Position numbers and translations under genes: made by a program
Shown here: positions 55,441 through 64,000 of the stretch, in pieces
How the letters are laid out: every line of letters begins with the position of its first letter
Position numbering within the stretch: the stretch's first letter is position 1
NCBI RefSeq assembly: GCF_900631955.1
Contig: NZ_UZWD01000038.1
Span: forward strand, 248,001 to 312,000
Direction: 5' to 3'
DNA from: Devosia equisanguinis
GTDB lineage: Bacteria; Pseudomonadota; Alphaproteobacteria; Rhizobiales; Devosiaceae
Length of the DNA: 64,000 bases
Notes under the pieces: model-generated
What the model was told of the DNA's origin: nothing
Seen by the model: the letters and a program-made list of their open reading frames with translations, nothing else
Databases searched by the model: none

Positions 55441-55574
55441 CGAGGTGGGGTACCGATAACGGCGAGGGTGACACGCGGTGGGTGGGAAGCAATGCGCAGG
55501 CAACGAGCGGTGGAGAGCGGACAGCGCGGGGGTGACGATCCAGTTTGTGAAAACATGCACCGCTAAACGCCGCT

Positions 55575-55602
55575 CGTCACCCTCGCGCATGACGCGAGGG
55601 CG
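55575..55602 (-). repeat. Palindromic repeat unit, inverted, abutting the GIY-YIG stop
   Basis: CGTCACCCTCGCG, CAT, GACGCGAGGGCG is the reverse complement of the 55904 unit apart from one central base. It ends one base before the nuclease stop codon. Confidence 0.8.
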
Positions 55603-55603
55603 T

Positions 55604-55885
55604 TTATCGGGTGATTTCGTCCCAAAGATCACGCCATTCAGGGTTGTGCTCCTCAATGAGCGCCACCTTCCAGGCGCGTATCCAATGCTTGAGGTTCTTC
55701 TCCCTCTGGATCGCGAGCGGCACGGTCTCGAGGACGTCAAAGTGCACCAACTGCTTGATGTTGTGCTCCTTGGTATAGCCGTCGGCGACACCTTCTCGAT
55801 GCTCCCAAACACGGCGAACAAGGTTGTTGGTTACGCCAACATAGATTTCGCCGCGTGGGTGGTTTGCAAGGATGTAGCCCGCCAT
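55604..55885 (-). CDS. Small GIY-YIG endonuclease-like protein
   Basis: The 93-residue protein is a minimal GIY-YIG domain: GYILA at residues 3-7, EIYVGVTNNLVRRVWEHR in the catalytic fold and the conserved Glu in QREKNLKHW. There is no accessory DNA-binding domain. The ATG at 55885 starts the domain. The gene is framed by inverted copies of a palindrome, one ending 1 base from its stop and the other 18 bases upstream of its start. This suggests a small mobile cassette. Confidence 0.88.
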   Translation of the reverse strand: MAGYILANHPRGEIYVGVTNNLVRRVWEHREGVADGYTKEHNIKQLVHFDVLETVPLAIQREKNLKHWIRAWKVALIEEHNPEWRDLWDEITR

Positions 55886-55903
55886 CGCAGGATGGTCGGC
55901 AGA

Positions 55904-55934
55904 AAGAGCCCTCGCGTCAAGCGCGAGGGTGACG
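55904..55934 (+). repeat. Palindromic repeat unit just upstream of the GIY-YIG gene
   Basis: Identical to the 55410-55440 unit over 31 bases and inverted relative to the 55575-55602 unit. A short G9 run and one further degenerate half copy (GCGAGGGTAACG) follow before the rpsI terminator. Confidence 0.8.
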
Positions 55935-56023
55935 AGCGGGTGGGGGGGGGACGACCGGTGGGGGCAGGCAGTGCGAGGGTAACGAGTGGGCCTAGCAGGC
56001 GAAGATTGGTGGGGTGACAAAGA

Positions 56024-56049
56024 AAAAGGGCCGCTTTCGCGACCCTTTT
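56024..56049 (-). terminator. Intrinsic terminator of rplM-rpsI
   Basis: AAAAGGGCCGC pairs with GCGACCCTTTT (one mismatch, loop TTTC) and is followed on the minus strand by TCTTTG after a T4 stem end. It lies 23 bases after the rpsI stop. Confidence 0.85.
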
Positions 56050-56071
56050 CGAACTTGGTTCGATCCAGCGA

Positions 56072-56551
56072 TTAACGCTTGGAGAACTGGAAGGAGCGGC
56101 GGGCCTTGGCCTTACCGTACTTCTTACGCTCGACAACGCGGCTGTCGCGGGTCAGGAAGCCACCCTTCTTGAGGACCGGGCGCAGGGCCGGCTCGAAATA
56201 GGTGAGAGCCTTGGAGATGCCGTGACGAACGGCACCGGCCTGACCGCTGAGACCACCACCGGCAACGGTGACGTTGACGTCGTACTGGTCGAGGCGCTCG
56301 GAAGCGACGATCGGCTGCTTGACGATCAGCTGCAGAACCGGACGGGCGAAATATTTGGAGAATTCGCGGCCGTTGATGGTCAGCGTGCCCTTGCCCGGCT
56401 TGATCCAGACGCGAGCGACGGCGTTCTTGCGCTTGCCGGTGGCATAGGCGCGGCCGAGGCTGTCCAGCTTCTGGGTGTGAACCGGAGCATTGTTGGCCGG
56501 AGCGGCAGCGGAAGTGCCGAGGTCTTCGAGAGAGTTGATGGTTTCAGCCAT
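56072..56551 (-). CDS. rpsI: 30S ribosomal protein S9
   Basis: The 159-residue protein has the S9 core [32 protein letters not shown] and the C-terminal [25 protein letters not shown] ending (given here in part), whose terminal Arg contacts P-site tRNA. An N-terminal extension of about 30 residues is typical of alphaproteobacteria. It starts one base after rplM stops. Confidence 0.98.
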   Translation of the reverse strand: MAETINSLEDLGTSAAAPANNAPVHTQKLDSLGRAYATGKRKNAVARVWIKPGKGTLTINGREFSKYFARPVLQLIVKQPIVASERLDQYDVNVTVAGGGLSGQAGAVRHGISKALTYFEPALRPVLKKGGFLTRDSRVVERKKYGKAKARRSFQFSKR

Positions 56552-56552
56552 A

Positions 56553-57017
56553 TTACTTCACCCGGACGTTCTTGGAGTTCATCGCAGCGACGTCGAGCTT
56601 AGCCGGGTTCTGCGCTTCATGGGGATGCTCAGCACCGGCATAGACGCGCAGGTTCTTGAGCTGGGCGCGGGTCAGCGGACCGCCCGGCATCATGCGGCGC
56701 ACAGCGTTCTCGAGGACGCGGTTCGGGAAGCGGCCTTCCAGCAGCTCACGAGCAGTACGGTCCTTGATGCCGCCGGCATAACCGGTGTGCCAGTAGAAGC
56801 GGTGCTGGTCGAGCTTGCGGCCGGTCAGCTTCACCTTGTCGGCATTGATGACGATGATGTTGTCACCCATGTCCATGTGCGGGGTGAAGGTCGGCTTGTG
56901 CTTGCCGCGCAGACGCGAGGCGATGATGGAAGCAAGACGGCCCACGACCAGCCCTTCGGCGTCGATGAGGATCCACTTCTTCTCGATCTCGCTCGGTTTT
57001 GCCGAGTAAGTGCTCAT
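56553..57017 (-). CDS. rplM: 50S ribosomal protein L13
   Basis: The 154-residue protein has [38 protein letters not shown] and [20 protein letters not shown]. The ATG at 57017 follows AGGGAT and starts the conserved [15 protein letters not shown]; the longer frame is rejected. It heads the conserved rplM-rpsI operon. Confidence 0.98.
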   Translation of the reverse strand: MSTYSAKPSEIEKKWILIDAEGLVVGRLASIIASRLRGKHKPTFTPHMDMGDNIIVINADKVKLTGRKLDQHRFYWHTGYAGGIKDRTARELLEGRFPNRVLENAVRRMMPGGPLTRAQLKNLRVYAGAEHPHEAQNPAKLDVAAMNSKNVRVK

Positions 57018-57225
57018 GTTGAAATCCCTAAGATTCATGCAGCCAGACCGCAGGGGAATGGCTCGTTCGCGGCGGGGTGTATGGGAGATTCCATGACCCG
57101 TCAAGTGCATTGAAAAAGATCAGTGTTTTCAGTGGCTTATAAAAGCGGTATTATAATACCGCACCACCCCATACCGTCTGGAATAGTGGAAGTGACGCTG
57201 AAGTGGCGCCACTTCGCTTGGGGAT

Positions 57226-58287
57226 TCAGCGCACGCGGCGCATGTCGGCGATATAGCCGATGGCGAGGCCGGCCAGCATGAAGGCCAGCGCCTGGTGACC
57301 GACGGCGAGGCCGATCGGCACGCCCGCGAGCAGGGTGGCAATGCCCAGGCAGACCTGGAGCAGCAGGATGACGCCGATGCGGGGTAGCCAGCCATGGACG
57401 CCGCCAAAGCCGCCATCCTTGTGGCGCCGCCAGATCAGCCAGCCTATATAGGCGGTGATGAGATAGGCGATGCCGCGGTGAATGAACTGCACGGTCATGG
57501 CGTTTTCGAACAGATTGCGCCAGGCAGGCTCCATGATGAAGAGGCCCTTGGGAATGATGGCACCATCCATCAGCGGCCAGGTCTGGTAGCCCATGCCGGC
57601 ATCGAGACCGGCGACAAAGGCCCCTGCCCCGATCTGCATGATCACGAGCAAGAGGAGAAGCGCGGCCGTGCCCATGTGGAAGCCGCTGACATGACCGATG
57701 ACGCGGCCGGGGGTGATGGAGCGGGCAACATAGATCAGGGCCACGAAGAGCAGACACGCAGCGGTGAGGTGGGCGGCCAGGCGATATTGGGAGACCGAGG
57801 TGAGTTCGGTGAGGCCCGAGGTGACCATCCACCAGCCCAAAGCGCCCTGGAAGCCGCCAAGGATGAAGAGACCGAACAGCGGCAGCGCCAGTTCGCGCGA
57901 CAGGCGCTTCTGCACCAGGAAAACGACGAAGGGCACGAGGAAGACCAGGCCAAGCGCCCGCGCCAGCAGGCGGTGGAACCATTCCCAGAAGAAGATGAAC
58001 TTGAAATCATCGAGGCTCATCCAGGAATTGACCACCGAATATTGCGGGATCTGTTGATAGGCCTGGAACTCTGCCTGCCATTCGGCGTCGTTGAGCGGCG
58101 GAATGACACCGGAGATCGGCTTCCAGCTGGTGATGGACAGACCAGACTCGGTGAGACGCGTAATGCCGCCGACCACCACGATCAGCAGCACGAAGGCGGC
58201 GAGGCCGTAGAGCCAGATGCGAACGGGACGAAGACGGTCGCTGGCGAAGCTGACTTGGCCTGGTGCGGCATCTTGCAAAGAGGTCAC
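57226..58287 (-). CDS. ctaA: Heme A synthase (Cox15/CtaA, type 2)
   Basis: The 353-residue membrane protein has eight predicted helices and the heme-ligand histidines in FFWEWFHRLLAR, RLAAHLTAA, FIHRGIAYL and VGHQALAF. GGITRLTESGLSITSWKPI at the first helix is diagnostic. It oxidises heme O to heme A for cytochrome oxidase. The cysteine pairs of type 1 enzymes are absent, as expected. Confidence 0.95.
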   Translation of the reverse strand: MTSLQDAAPGQVSFASDRLRPVRIWLYGLAAFVLLIVVVGGITRLTESGLSITSWKPISGVIPPLNDAEWQAEFQAYQQIPQYSVVNSWMSLDDFKFIFFWEWFHRLLARALGLVFLVPFVVFLVQKRLSRELALPLFGLFILGGFQGALGWWMVTSGLTELTSVSQYRLAAHLTAACLLFVALIYVARSITPGRVIGHVSGFHMGTAALLLLLVIMQIGAGAFVAGLDAGMGYQTWPLMDGAIIPKGLFIMEPAWRNLFENAMTVQFIHRGIAYLITAYIGWLIWRRHKDGGFGGVHGWLPRIGVILLLQVCLGIATLLAGVPIGLAVGHQALAFMLAGLAIGYIADMRRVR

Positions 58288-58365
58288 GGCACTTTTCCGG
58301 TATCGGTGGGGCTGGCGGAGTGGTAATGCCAGCTCAGTTTAGTCGCAACAGCCCAGATGCCGCAC

Positions 58366-58593
58366 ATGACGCAGCGTAACCGCAAGTTGATCGGAGCTTT
58401 CCTGCTGGTGGGGTCGATCGTTTTGTGGTGCGTGCTGGCGACCGCGATCTACCTTATGCTGCCCGAGGGGCTGCCGGGACTGGTGCTGATCGGCTATTTC
58501 GTCATTGCCGGCATGGGGTGGCTGCTGCCCTCGATGGTCATCATCCGCTGGATGGCGCGGCCTAACGTCGTGCCTGGCCAGACTAGCCGGTGA
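58366..58593 (+). CDS. DUF2842 family small membrane protein
   Basis: The 75-residue protein begins MTQRNRKLIG and has two membrane helices (about residues 9-32 and 38-62), ending with the conserved GWLLPSMVIIRWM. Function is unknown. It overlaps the convergent deacetylase gene by 11 bases. It lies beside ctaA, which I recall as common in alphaproteobacteria. An ATG at 58357 is the alternative start. Confidence 0.85.
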   Translation: MTQRNRKLIGAFLLVGSIVLWCVLATAIYLMLPEGLPGLVLIGYFVIAGMGWLLPSMVIIRWMARPNVVPGQTSR

Positions 58594-59623
58594 TCTTGCC
58601 AAGTTGGGTGAAAAGCCCGCCGCTGGCGAAAATATCGACATAGCGGTGCTGCTGAAAGTAGCCGTTGAGCGAGACGCGTGGCAGTGACCACGGCGTCTGG
58701 GCATGGTGGGCGTAGAGCCCGCCCGGCCGTGTGGTGACCGCGGTGCTGAACCCCGCCTCCCGCGCCAATTCGTATTCGCGTGGACCACAGGAGAGCGGAC
58801 CGCCGAGCGGATAGGAAAAATGCTGCGGCCTCGTACCGAACTGGGCTTCGATGATGTCGGCCGACTGGGTCATTTCGCGCGCCGCCTGTAGAGGGGGGAG
58901 CTTGGCGAGTTCGTAATGGTTCACGGTATGGGCGCCGATGGTGCAGAGCGGATTGTCTGCAAAGTGGCGCAGCTGCTGCCAGTCCATGATCAGCTCGCGG
59001 CATTGCACGTCGAGGTCATATCCGTAATTACCGGTGAACTCTTCGAGCAGTTTGAGCCGCTCGGGCTCTGGCAGCTTGCGCATGCGCCAATAGAGGCGCG
59101 CGAAGGCGTCCGCCTTCTGCCGTGTCGTGATGGTGTCGACATATTCGGTTTCGCCATCCTCGGTGAAAACCACGGCCTGCTGGCGGGCAATGATATCTTC
59201 GATGGCCTGCCACCAGATCTGGCCGACGCCGTCGACGAAGGCGGTGGGCACGTAGAGGGTGAACGGTGCCTCGTGGCGCTGCAGTATGGGCAGTGCGTGG
59301 GTGAGGTTGTCACGATAGGCGTCGTCGAAGGTGAGGACGACGAAGGGCCGCCCTTTTTCGGTAGCGCTGAGGCGGGTCATGGCCTCATCGAGCGACACAA
59401 TGTCGATGCCGAGGTCGCGCACGCGCTCGATGCAGTAATCGAGAAAGTCTGGCGTGATCTGCAGGATGGCATTGGGCGAGAACGCGGCGGGGGTTTCGGG
59501 CAGCACCCGATGCAGGGTGAAGATCACCCCGCGCGATTGCGACAAAAGCCGCGACAGGTGCGGCATGCCGGAGAGCCATAGCACCTCGAAGGCGGCGCGG
59601 ATGGCCGTGTATTTCAGCGACAT
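58583..59623 (-). CDS. Polysaccharide deacetylase family protein
   Basis: The 346-residue protein has the NodB-type deacetylase domain with the metal Asp pair in VVLTFDDAYRDNL and the His pair in TIGAHTVNHYEL. The late motif FSYPLGG is also typical. There is no signal peptide. The ATG at 59623 follows GGAG; the upstream frame overlaps the co-polymerase gene. It sits 13 bases after the Wzz-type gene and probably trims acetyl groups during exopolysaccharide assembly. Confidence 0.9.
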   Translation of the reverse strand: MSLKYTAIRAAFEVLWLSGMPHLSRLLSQSRGVIFTLHRVLPETPAAFSPNAILQITPDFLDYCIERVRDLGIDIVSLDEAMTRLSATEKGRPFVVLTFDDAYRDNLTHALPILQRHEAPFTLYVPTAFVDGVGQIWWQAIEDIIARQQAVVFTEDGETEYVDTITTRQKADAFARLYWRMRKLPEPERLKLLEEFTGNYGYDLDVQCRELIMDWQQLRHFADNPLCTIGAHTVNHYELAKLPPLQAAREMTQSADIIEAQFGTRPQHFSYPLGGPLSCGPREYELAREAGFSTAVTTRPGGLYAHHAQTPWSLPRVSLNGYFQQHRYVDIFASGGLFTQLGKITG

Positions 59624-59636
59624 GCCAGGCTCCGCC

Positions 59637-62063
59637 TCACGCGGCGACCGACTCGGCGAGCAGAGCAACCTCGACGCGCGGCAGGCCGGCATCCATCAAC
59701 CGCCCGCGCACGAATTCGGCATCCTCGATATCGGTTTCCTCGCCGGCCACAAGGATGATGCGGCCTTCGAGCTCGGCAAAGCTATAGAGGGAGGACTGAC
59801 GGCCGACGCGGCCGGTCAGCACCACCACGACCTCGTAGATGTCACAGAGGGCGTCGACCAGGGTCAGCGGCTTGCTGGACTTGGCATCGATGGCCAGACC
59901 CTGCCCCCAGCTGATTTCGGCAAAGCTGTTGTCGGCCGACTTCTGCACGATATCGCCGAAGCTGGCCTCGCCGGTGCTGAGGTCGGTGAGGCCGAGTTCC
60001 TCGGTCTGGCGGCCGGTGCCGGCATCGACCAGGGCAACGCTGAGACCCTTGGCCAGCGAGTCGCGCACCAGGTCTTCGGCGAGGTAGCGGCTGGGCAGGC
60101 TGGCGCTGTGGTCGGCGAGCAGCAGCAGGTGCGAGCGCCCCAGCACGAGATCGGAAGCGAGATCGTCATACTGCACGATCACCGGCGGACGGCGCGGGGC
60201 GCGGCGCGGCTGCGGAGCCGGCTCCGACGCGGCGATAGCAGCAGCAACCGGTTCCGGCTCGACGACCTGCGGCTGGACCTTGGCCGGACGGCGCGGCTGG
60301 TATTCCGGCTCGGACATCAGCGCCTCCATGAAGCTGCTGGCGGCGGCGGCATGCTGATGATCGATCGCGTCGGGGACCACGGCGGCCTCGTCGTCCTTGA
60401 ACATCGGCAGTTCAGGCTCGTCCTCGCTGGACGCAAGGACAGGCTCCTCGACATCGGCGGCACGGCGCGCATGGGCGAAGGTGGGGCGCTCGGGCATGGC
60501 ATAGATATCAGGCGCCTCGTAGAGGTCGGGAGTATCTTCGACGTCATGCGGCTCACCCATCGCCGGCGCCTCATAAAGAGGTGTGGCCTCGTGGAATGCC
60601 TCGTCTTCGGCGTTGATGGGAGCGGCGTGGTCCACGGCGGCAGCGACTTGTGGCTCGACCTGCTGGGTCTCGACGACGGCGCGGCCGGACATCAGCTCGC
60701 GGAAGATGATGGCGCCGATCTGGCCCATGAAGGAGACGAGGCCGACGGCCAGCATGATGAGAGCGGTCTGCGGGAAGGCCGGATTGACCGAGGGTGCAGC
60801 GACGCTCACCACGCGCACGTCCGGCAGGGCCGAGTTGGTTTCGACGCGCGAAGAGGCTTCGTTGTATCGGAGGAGATAGGCTTCGAGCAGATCGCGCTGG
60901 GCCTTGGCCTCGCGCTGCAGGCCATCGAGGGCAACAGTGTCCTTGGTGGCGACAGAGGCTTCGGTCTTGGCGCGGGTCAGGTCGGCCTGCAACGAGGTTT
61001 CGAGATCGGCCTCGATCTGCGCTTCGGCTTCGAGAGCCGAGGCGACGCGCTGGCCTTCGGCGCGAATCTGGCGATCCAGTTCGATGATCTGCGCGTCAAT
61101 GGCACGGATGGCCGGATGGCTGGCCAGAAGCGTGGCGGAGCGCTGGGCCCTCTCGCCCTGCAACTGCGCCTTTTCCTGGCTAAGCTGCTGGATCACTACC
61201 GATGCGCGCACATCGCTGACACCCTCGATGGGCTGGCCACGCTCGATCAGGCCGCGAATGAGGGCGGCGCGCGACAGGGCGGTGTTCTTGCGCTCCTGGG
61301 CGGAATTGATCTGGGTCGCAATGGTGGAGAGCTGCTGGTCGAGCAGGCTGGTATTGTTCTGGCCGGTGAACAGGTCGTTGTCGACCTTGAACTGGGCCAC
61401 GGCGGTTTCTGCTTCCTGCACCGACAGGCGAAGCCGGGCAATCTCGTCACGCAGCCAGGTCGAGGCTTCGGCCGTGTCGGAAATGGACAACTGGGCACGA
61501 CGGCTCACATGCGCATTGGCGATAGCATTGGCGATGTCGGCGGCACGCTGCGGATTGGTGGAGCGCACGAGCACAGAGATAAGGCGGGAATCACGCTCCT
61601 GCACCACTGTCAGGCGGCTATAGAGCGTATTGAGCACGGTCTCATCGACGCTGACCGGCGCCGACTGGCGGCCCATCAGCTGGGTAATGACGGCCATGGG
61701 GGAAAAACCGCCCTGCGAGCCGTTGAACTCGGGAACCGAGCGCAGGTCCAGTTGGTCAATGACCTGAAGCAGCGTGTCGCGCGACTTGATCAGCTCGATC
61801 TGGCTGGAGACCACGCCAGCCTCATTGCCGCTGACCGACGGCGCGGCCTCGTTGGAGGCGCGCGAATAAGAATTGGAACGCGGCTCGACCAGGATCGAGG
61901 CCGAGGACTCGTAGAGCCGTGGCAGGAACATCAGCACCACGAAGGTCAGCGCCAACAGCACCAGCGTGACCAGCAGGATGCGCGGCAAGCGTTTGACGAC
62001 AGCGCCGGTCACCGCACCGATATCGATGCGTGCGTCGGAATAAGCTGAAGAATCGTGTGCCAT
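59637..62063 (-). CDS. Exopolysaccharide co-polymerase, Wzz/ExoP-like with degenerate kinase domain
   Basis: The 808-residue protein has a Wzz domain with TM1 at about residues 28-47, long coiled-coil regions (about 205-400), GNVR-type region and TM2 at about 432-453. An acidic linker with repeated YEAP tyrosine motifs spans about 460-625. The C-terminal 180 residues fold like a CpsD/BY-kinase (SVALVDAGTG) but lack a Walker A GxxxxGKT and a terminal Tyr cluster. It likely controls chain length without full kinase activity. Divergent from the Wza-type gene. Confidence 0.85.
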   Translation of the reverse strand: MAHDSSAYSDARIDIGAVTGAVVKRLPRILLVTLVLLALTFVVLMFLPRLYESSASILVEPRSNSYSRASNEAAPSVSGNEAGVVSSQIELIKSRDTLLQVIDQLDLRSVPEFNGSQGGFSPMAVITQLMGRQSAPVSVDETVLNTLYSRLTVVQERDSRLISVLVRSTNPQRAADIANAIANAHVSRRAQLSISDTAEASTWLRDEIARLRLSVQEAETAVAQFKVDNDLFTGQNNTSLLDQQLSTIATQINSAQERKNTALSRAALIRGLIERGQPIEGVSDVRASVVIQQLSQEKAQLQGERAQRSATLLASHPAIRAIDAQIIELDRQIRAEGQRVASALEAEAQIEADLETSLQADLTRAKTEASVATKDTVALDGLQREAKAQRDLLEAYLLRYNEASSRVETNSALPDVRVVSVAAPSVNPAFPQTALIMLAVGLVSFMGQIGAIIFRELMSGRAVVETQQVEPQVAAAVDHAAPINAEDEAFHEATPLYEAPAMGEPHDVEDTPDLYEAPDIYAMPERPTFAHARRAADVEEPVLASSEDEPELPMFKDDEAAVVPDAIDHQHAAAASSFMEALMSEPEYQPRRPAKVQPQVVEPEPVAAAIAASEPAPQPRRAPRRPPVIVQYDDLASDLVLGRSHLLLLADHSASLPSRYLAEDLVRDSLAKGLSVALVDAGTGRQTEELGLTDLSTGEASFGDIVQKSADNSFAEISWGQGLAIDAKSSKPLTLVDALCDIYEVVVVLTGRVGRQSSLYSFAELEGRIILVAGEETDIEDAEFVRGRLMDAGLPRVEVALLAESVAA

Positions 62064-62214
62064 GGCCAACCCTCGGAATTTGCCGAAGTGTCGGCCAATC
62101 GTGGTCAACATTCAGTTAATCGCTTTCGCAATTCGCATGAGGGCATTTCCCGATAAGGAAAATCTTAACCATGCACAGCGATGCTGGGCCCATCTTCGAA
62201 TGCGCGAGACCGCC

Positions 62215-62769
62215 ATGCGCTGGCTTTCAGCCCTACTCATCGTTCTGCTTGTTCCCATGCTTGCTGCCTGTGTCAGCACGAGACCATCGACCTATCTGGT
62301 CGATACCAAGGGGCCGTACCAGTTGGACACCGGCGACGTCGTGCGCGTGTCGGTCTATGGTGACGCCGAACTCAGCAAGAGCTATCGCGTGGACGATAAC
62401 GGTGCCATCGCCTTCCCGCTGGTGGGTCCGGTGCAGGTGCGTGGCGCCACCACAGCCAATGCCGCCTCCCGGCTCGCCGGCGCGCTGGCCAATGGCTATA
62501 TGCGCAATCCCGACGTCGCCGTGGAAGTCGAGCAATATCGGCCCTTCTTCATTCAGGGCGAAGTGCGCACTTCTGGCCAGTTCCCCTATGTGTTCGGCAT
62601 GACGGCCCGCGCCGCCATCAGCACGGCCGGCGGCTTTACCGACACCGCAGACCGCAACAAGGTGCTGGTCTATCGGCGCCAGGGCACCGAAATGGTGAAG
62701 GGCGGGGTCGACCTCGATTTCCCGATCTATCCGGGCGATACCATCGTCGTGAACGAACGCTGGTTCTAG
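62215..62769 (+). CDS. Polysaccharide export lipoprotein (Wza/ExoF-like, short)
   Basis: The 184-residue protein has a lipoprotein signal (LLVPMLAAC), the Poly_export domain with GPYQLDTGDVVRVSVYGD and DDNGAIAFPLVGPVQV, and one SLBB-like repeat (FIQGEVRTSGQFPYV). It lacks the C-terminal membrane-spanning helix of Wza, as is normal for the ExoF/GumB class. The ATG at 62215 begins the signal; 62200 is possible. It starts an outward-facing export channel for the locus polysaccharide. Confidence 0.88.
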   Translation: MRWLSALLIVLLVPMLAACVSTRPSTYLVDTKGPYQLDTGDVVRVSVYGDAELSKSYRVDDNGAIAFPLVGPVQVRGATTANAASRLAGALANGYMRNPDVAVEVEQYRPFFIQGEVRTSGQFPYVFGMTARAAISTAGGFTDTADRNKVLVYRRQGTEMVKGGVDLDFPIYPGDTIVVNERWF

Positions 62770-62774
62770 GCAAG

Positions 62775-63911
62775 ATGGCTCGAGAACCCCTGCGCATCCT
62801 GCAGGTCATGCGCGCGCCGGTCGGCGGCCTGTTTCGCCATGTCGCCGACCTCACCCGGGCGCTCAGCGCCCGCGGGCATGAGGTGGGTCTGGTGGTCGAC
62901 ACGCTGACCAATGATACCCAGACCGAAGGCCGGCTGGCCGCGCTCGAACCCCTTGCCGCACTGGGTATTCACCGCTTTCCCATGCCCCGGCTGTTCGGCA
63001 AGGGCGATGTGACGACTCCATTCGCCATTTCCAAGCTGGCGCGTCGCCTCAAGATCGATGTGTTGCACGGGCATGGTGCCAAAGGCGGGTTTTATGCCCG
63101 GCTGATCCGTTACGGCTCGAGCAAGGCCATTGCCTTCTATACGCCGCATGGCGGGGTGCTGCATTTTCCGGCCAGTTCGGCTTCGGGGCGGCTGTTTCAC
63201 CAGCTCGAGAAGATGCTGATGGCCAAGACAGCGGCGATCATCTTCGAAAGCGCCTATGCGCAAAAAACCTATGCCGGGCTGATCGCCGCCCCCACCTGTC
63301 CCACCGAGGTGATTCACAACGGCCTGGCGCCGGAGGAATTCGAGCCGGTTCAACCCGTGGACGATGCCGCCGATTTCGTGTTTGTCGGCGAGTTGCGCGC
63401 GCTCAAGGGCATTTTTCCGCTGGCAGAGGCCATGGCCTGCCTGCATCGTGCGGATGGTCGTCCAGTACGGCTGGTGATGGCCGGGGACGGCCCGGAGCGC
63501 GCCGCGCTCGAACACCGACTCGCCAGTCTGGGCATTGCGGACACAGTGCAATTGGTGGGTTCCCAGCCGGCCCGCAAGGTGTTCGCGATGGGTCGCTGCG
63601 CCGTGGTGCCATCGCTGGCGGAATCACTGCCCTATGTGGTGCTGGAGGCAGCGGCGGCGCGGCTGCCAGTCATATCCACCAAAGTGGGGGGCATTCCCGA
63701 GATTTTCGGCCCCACGGCGGCAAGTCTGGTGCCCGCCAACGATGCCGAAGCGCTCGCCGGCGCCATGCAGGCTTTTCTGGACAAACCCGATGCGGCCGCG
63801 TCCGAAATGCTCCGTCGCCTCGAGCATATCCGGGCCGGCTTTTCGCTCGCGGTGATGACCGACGCCATCGAAGCCTTGTATTACCGCAGTCTCGGCAATG
63901 CACAGGGCTGA
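62775..63911 (+). CDS. GT4 family glycosyltransferase
   Basis: The 378-residue GT-B enzyme has N-terminal RILQVMRAPVGGLFRHVADL, HGHGAKGGFYARL, and a GT1/GT4 donor domain with FVGELRALKG, PSLAESLPYVVLEAAAARLP and KVGGIPEIFG. The E-x7-E-type motif is replaced by a conserved Glu pair in ESLPYVVLE. It starts 5 bases after the Wza-type stop, so the two are co-transcribed. It adds a sugar to the growing exopolysaccharide repeat. Confidence 0.9.
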   Translation: MAREPLRILQVMRAPVGGLFRHVADLTRALSARGHEVGLVVDTLTNDTQTEGRLAALEPLAALGIHRFPMPRLFGKGDVTTPFAISKLARRLKIDVLHGHGAKGGFYARLIRYGSSKAIAFYTPHGGVLHFPASSASGRLFHQLEKMLMAKTAAIIFESAYAQKTYAGLIAAPTCPTEVIHNGLAPEEFEPVQPVDDAADFVFVGELRALKGIFPLAEAMACLHRADGRPVRLVMAGDGPERAALEHRLASLGIADTVQLVGSQPARKVFAMGRCAVVPSLAESLPYVVLEAAAARLPVISTKVGGIPEIFGPTAASLVPANDAEALAGAMQAFLDKPDAAASEMLRRLEHIRAGFSLAVMTDAIEALYYRSLGNAQG

Positions 63912-63977
63912 CTTCACCGACTTTAAACGCCTGATGTGGAAGATACCGACGGTAGTGCGTTTGTCGGTAGTCGCATC

Positions 63978-64000
63978 ATGTTCAAGATTGATCCCAAAAG
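63978..64000 (+). CDS. Possible start of the next exopolysaccharide gene (partial)
   Basis: An ATG at 63978 opens a frame reading MFKIDPK to the window edge. Position after the glycosyltransferase would suit an initiating sugar-1-phosphate transferase, but seven codons cannot show this and no strong ribosome site is visible. Confidence 0.3.

Noticed and set aside
53032..55934. CRISPR array
   Set aside because: The repeats are palindromic units at irregular distances and orientations, without regular spacers or cas genes.
59454..62048. 864-codon open frame opposite the Wzz-type gene
   Set aside because: Antisense shadow with composition typical of reversed alphaproteobacterial codons and no motifs.

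Overview
The window looks like chromosomal DNA of a high-GC alphaproteobacterium of the order Hyphomicrobiales, most likely Devosia or a close relative. I infer this from gene content and from remembered family similarity, not from a search. The markers are a divergent metC / aapJQMP locus, an NDUFS4-like complex I subunit, the alaC-type aminotransferase / hom / glpX / recJ neighbourhood, a csp-DUF192 pair, rplM-rpsI, ctaA, clpP-clpX-lon, and TGA-N9-TCA iron boxes of the rhizobial RirA type.

Layout. 1-3.7 kb: general L-amino-acid ABC transporter (aapP cut by the window edge, aapM, aapQ, aapJ) with an intrinsic terminator/attenuator after aapJ. 3.9-6.7 kb: metC, tRNA-Pro, a complex I accessory subunit and a TraB/GumN protein. 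6.7-16.8 kb: a carbohydrate catabolic locus with two Gfo/Idh/MocA oxidoreductases, two xylose-isomerase-like TIM barrels, a complete CUT1 ABC importer and a divergent LacI repressor with two matching palindromic operators. 16.8-22 kb: tRNA-Arg, HAD phosphatase, ArsR regulator, hemolysin III, DUF192, double cold-shock protein, GloA, M15-like lipoprotein and two tRNA-Glu genes. 22-24.9 kb: a two-gene GtrB/GtrII-type O-antigen glucosylation module in visibly less GC-rich DNA. 24.9-28.9 kb: a siderophore importer with an iron box and a 12-base homopolymer inside one permease gene. 29-40 kb: cfa, recJ, VOC protein, glpX, hom with an unusual N-terminal extension, two tandem orphan siderophore-binding proteins under another iron box, rlmC and an AlaC-like aminotransferase.

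40-48 kb: a UGT-like glycosyltransferase, an sdpR-sdpI-like operon with a palindromic operator, lon, arginase and a GGDEF protein. 48-57 kb: clpX, clpP, a four-gene brnT-brnA operon, a cytochrome P450, a dicarboxylate/glutamate symporter, a second SdpI-like protein, a small GIY-YIG nuclease bracketed by inverted palindromic repeats, and rpsI-rplM. 57-64 kb: ctaA, a DUF2842 protein and an exopolysaccharide locus (deacetylase, Wzz-type co-polymerase with a degenerate kinase domain, Wza-type export lipoprotein, GT4 glycosyltransferase).

Most of the window is ordinary core genome. The signals that most deserve a second look are the GIY-YIG gene framed by inverted copies of a palindrome family found elsewhere in the window (about 55.57-55.93 kb), the hom N-terminal fusion, the poly-C tract in the siderophore permease, the pair of iron boxes, the LacI and SdpR operators, and the extended brnTA operon.
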